Source: Burkholderia sp. Bp9143
GTDB lineage: Bacteria > Pseudomonadota > Gammaproteobacteria > Burkholderiales > Burkholderiaceae
Length of the DNA: 64,000 nt
Assembly: GCF_003853645.1 (NCBI RefSeq)
Contig: NZ_QTPO01000030.1
Location: 41,518-105,517 of the forward strand
Reading direction: 5' to 3'
Part shown: piece by piece, positions 61,831 to 64,000 of the stretch
Numbering within the stretch: the first letter of the stretch is position 1
How the letters are laid out: each line of letters begins with the position of its first letter
Made by a program: the position numbers and the translations under genes
The notes under the pieces: generated by a model
Database searches by the model: none
What the model was told of the DNA's origin: nothing
Seen by the model: only the letters and a program-made list of their open reading frames with translations

Positions 61831-62344
61831 ACGCGATTCGAGCGCGAGTCCAGGACTCGCGCTGCAAACGCCTGCGACATGGCAGACGTCATTGACTCAC
61901 CATGCGCACGCTGACCAGCACAATACGCACCCCAGTCGTCCATCATCAGACGCCGTCGTTCAAGCTGGTCGCGACGCCGGTATGCCGCCACCGTCTGCGA
62001 AGTGATGATGTGAGCCAGGGCTTCTTCCGCTAACGAATCCGGGTATTCCGTGCATTCGGCCACCCAGTCGCGAAATGTGGATCGGAAGCCGTGCGCGGTG
62101 ATCCCGAAGCATGACATTCGTTTCAGCAGCGACAGCATCGCCATGTTCGACAATGGTCGCCCTTCCTGGCAACCCGGAAGCAGATAGCCATATTTGGCCT
62201 TCGGTAGCGCGCTGCGCACGATTTCGATAGCGCGATCACAAAGCGGTACGCGAAGCGGCCGGCCGCTCTTCGTGCGATCACCTGGAATGCTCCAGGTGCG
62301 GGTGGTCAAGTCGAACTCCTCGGGTCGCGCAAAACGGCGGTCGG
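61827..62344 (-). pseudogene. truncated tyrosine recombinase (phage integrase)
   Basis: C-terminal catalytic part of an integrase reading from about 62344: EEFDLTTRTWSIPG, then DRTKSGRPLRVPL, HGFRSTFRDWVAE (the HxxR pair), AEEALAH (second His) and the nucleophile Tyr in VAAYRRRDQLERRRLMMDDWG. The N-terminal arm-binding and core-binding domains and the first catalytic Arg are missing. The 5' edge joins an IS4-type transposase piece in another frame. The stop at 61827-61829 shares TTAA with the opposing fragment. Confidence 0.75.
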
Positions 62345-62455
62345 ATTCCCCGACAGTTGCTCGGCCAGCAGGATCGCCCGCAGGTTCAGGCGCTTGTCGC
62401 CAAGATCAATACCCTTGAATTTCATTGCCGCCGAGCTCTCCGTTGCTCGTGCCAT
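62306..62455 (-). mobile_element. N-terminal remnant of IS4-family transposase
   Basis: 49-codon frame from the ATG at 62455 containing FKGIDLGDKRLNLRAILLAEQLSGNPTA, which matches the N-terminal DLGDKR-type start of IS4-group transposases. It loses similarity near 62345, exactly where the integrase frame begins, so the junction is an old recombination scar. Confidence 0.6.
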
Positions 62456-62719
62456 TCGCGCGTCGTGCAACAAGCAAGAGTAAACGGCAAGCCGCGAGAG
62501 TTTACAAGCCGCTCACGCCGGCTTGTGTGTAATGGAATGGGTAAATGGAGACCTTTGAGCGCCCACCAAAACAAGCATAACGCATGAATTATATTTTCCA
62601 TCAAAAACATCAATTGTTGATATTTCTTGCCGGAGACTATTCTGGCCGCACCCGACGCGTGACGGTGGTTACTGTTCAACAGCACGGGGGATGATTGCCA
62701 ACCAGTCCTGCCGACGCCT
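62456..62719. other. low-G+C gap before HPP-CBS gene
   Basis: 264 bp, A+T-rich between about 62570 and 62640. No conserved reading frame is visible. It probably includes the promoter of the HPP-CBS gene and debris of the adjoining insertion elements. Confidence 0.45.
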
Positions 62720-63835
62720 ATGTCACATTCTGCGATTATCGAATGGCTTACGCGCTTCGCCCCCCATCCGGCAGCGCCGCAATGGCGGGAGCGCGTTCGC
62801 CGGTGCGTCGGCGCGCTCATCGGTATCGCATTCACGGGCCTTGCAACCCACGTGTTGTTCGGCCAGGCGGGGAACATCCCGCTCCTCGTCGCCCCCATGG
62901 GCGCGTCGGCCGTGCTTTTATTCGGCGCCTCGGACAGTCCGCTGGCCCAGCCGTGGTCGATCATGGGGGGCAACCTTGTTTCGGCCTTCGTGGGTGTGGC
63001 CTGTGCGCGATGGATTGAAGACCCTGTCACCGCTGCGTCTGTCGCCATTGCACTCGCCATCTGCGCGATGTTTGCCTGCCGATGCGTGCATCCTCCTTCG
63101 GGTGCCGTCGCATTGACCGCGGTGCTCGGCGGTCCCGCCGTACATGCGCTGGGCTTTAGCTTCGTCGTCGTGCCGATCGCATTCCAGTCAGCCGCATTGC
63201 TGTCCTTGGCGCTTGCCTTTCATGCGCTCACGAGACATCGCTACCCGCGCGCAATGGCAGCCGCGGCGCTCGATGCGAACCGTACAGTTGCATCAGGTCC
63301 CGGGGCGACGACATTGGGAGCGTCGCCCCAATCAGGAAGGGAGACGTTCATTGGCGCGCGTGGCAAGACGTTCGAAGAACTCACCTGCGAAGACGTCATG
63401 TCCACAACAGTCCGCGCTGTGCCTGCGTCGATGGAACGAAAAGCAGCATGGGAACTGCTCAAGCGTCATCGTGTATCGATGCTGCCTGTCGTTGACGCGA
63501 TGAATCGCGTGGTCGGCATGGTGACGCACCACGAACTTGCGGATCTGCCTCCGGCCGGCATCTCGCGCACATGGCGTGCACTGCGCCGAGATTTTGTGCG
63601 CCGTTCGGGAATCGTCGAAGAAACAGTAGAGGCTGTCATGGCCGACTGTATCCATGCGGTTCATCTGGCGACGCCGCTGGCTAGCCTCGTACAAGTATTC
63701 ACAGACCATGCATATCACGATGTGCCCGTGTTGAACGATGACAGACGGCTCGTCGGCGTGGTCAAGCATTCGGATATGATCCGGTGGCTCCATCGTGAAG
63801 CACGAGCCGCTCGATTTCTCGTCGATGCCGGTTGA
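62720..63835 (+). CDS. HPP-family membrane protein with CBS pair
   Basis: 371-residue protein. The N-terminal HPP domain (about residues 20-170) has four transmembrane helices and the diagnostic HPPSG motif at 124-128. The C-terminal half holds two CBS domains (about 220-285 and 300-360), with EDVMSTTVRAVPASMERKAAWELLKRHRVSMLPVVD and VFTDHAYHDVPVLNDDRRLVGVVKHSDM. HPP proteins are linked to nitrite or small-anion transport; CBS pairs sense adenine nucleotides. The ATG at 62720 starts MSHSAIIEW. Confidence 0.88.
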   Translation: MSHSAIIEWLTRFAPHPAAPQWRERVRRCVGALIGIAFTGLATHVLFGQAGNIPLLVAPMGASAVLLFGASDSPLAQPWSIMGGNLVSAFVGVACARWIEDPVTAASVAIALAICAMFACRCVHPPSGAVALTAVLGGPAVHALGFSFVVVPIAFQSAALLSLALAFHALTRHRYPRAMAAAALDANRTVASGPGATTLGASPQSGRETFIGARGKTFEELTCEDVMSTTVRAVPASMERKAAWELLKRHRVSMLPVVDAMNRVVGMVTHHELADLPPAGISRTWRALRRDFVRRSGIVEETVEAVMADCIHAVHLATPLASLVQVFTDHAYHDVPVLNDDRRLVGVVKHSDMIRWLHREARAARFLVDAG

Positions 63836-64000
63836 GCGTGCGTGATGTGATCGCCGTAGAAGTGTCCGAGTCAACCGTCGACCGGCATCCAGTCGAGCTG
63901 CTCTCCTCTACCGCGCTCACGCCCGTTACTATCTTCACGCCCCGATAATTGGGGCTTTGGCCAGCCAGGCCCGGCATGATTCTCGCCCCCAGTCGCAGTC
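63836..64000. other. right edge, no gene recognised
   Basis: The last 165 bases show no clear coding region. Open frames on the minus strand carry into the HPP gene antisense and have no family resemblance. The next gene lies outside the window. Confidence 0.4.

Noticed and set aside
62422..63060. Minus-strand 212-codon frame antisense to the HPP-CBS gene start
   Set aside because: No family resemblance, and the plus strand carries a complete HPP domain.

Overview
The window looks like part of a Burkholderia cepacia complex genome, probably chromosome 2. It is G+C-rich with Burkholderia codon use, and it carries the cepR-rsaM-cepI quorum-sensing locus next to an mgtC gene, which is how I recall chromosome 2 of B. 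cenocepacia. I see no rRNA, tRNA or CRISPR array.

Layout. 0-10.3 kb: a lone MazG-like gene, agmatinase, a YhhN membrane protein, then a four-gene plus-strand oxidative operon (Baeyer-Villiger-type monooxygenase, SDR, metal-dependent hydrolase, alpha/beta hydrolase). A DUF1089 gene, a urea transporter, a class II aldolase and a tautomerase follow. 10.4-15.2 kb: the large 1613-residue NAD-glutamate dehydrogenase. 15.2-24 kb: methyltransferase/VOC/ribbon-helix-helix operon, arylamine N-acetyltransferase, DUF2501, amidase, universal stress protein, two very small genes, an atypical Nramp transporter and a PCC/DUF296 protein. 24.1-27.2 kb: hcp-hcr nitric-oxide/hydroxylamine detoxification genes, whose promoter has an FNR/Anr-type site and an NsrR-type operator in textbook spacing, plus a DUF3079 gene.

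27.4-42.3 kb is the most notable region. It holds a 14-gene minus-strand catabolic operon (Rieske ferredoxin, small HTH-like protein, Rieske oxygenase, two SDRs, cupin, alpha/beta hydrolase, IclR regulator, TPP enzyme, aspartate dehydrogenase-like protein, aldehyde dehydrogenase, extradiol-type VOC dioxygenase, FAD ferredoxin reductase, MFS importer). A porin is transcribed divergently from it. Both promoters carry near-identical operators (TGTTCC-N6-GGAACA, 16 of 18 bases the same), each just downstream of its predicted start site. I read this as one regulon: porin for outer-membrane entry, MFS for inner-membrane entry, three-component ring oxygenase for attack, and the remaining enzymes for ring cleavage and nitrogen/carbon recovery. 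The substrate is unknown. A second, closely related IclR gene lies just beyond the porin.

43.7-52.3 kb: small hypothetical gene, alkB, rutE-like nitroreductase, membrane metallophosphoesterase, and a ytcA-mdtN-mdtO-mdtP efflux operon in the Escherichia coli order. 52.6-56.2 kb: mgtC, cepR, rsaM, cepI with its cep box, and the gene after cepI. 56.4 kb: an unannotated three-hairpin small RNA candidate. 56.6-64 kb: a frameshifted GNAT gene, a Bcr/CflA transporter, a shikimate/quinate dehydrogenase-like gene with its MHS importer, a 1-kb mosaic of decayed IS21, IS66, IS4 and integrase pieces, and an HPP-CBS membrane protein.
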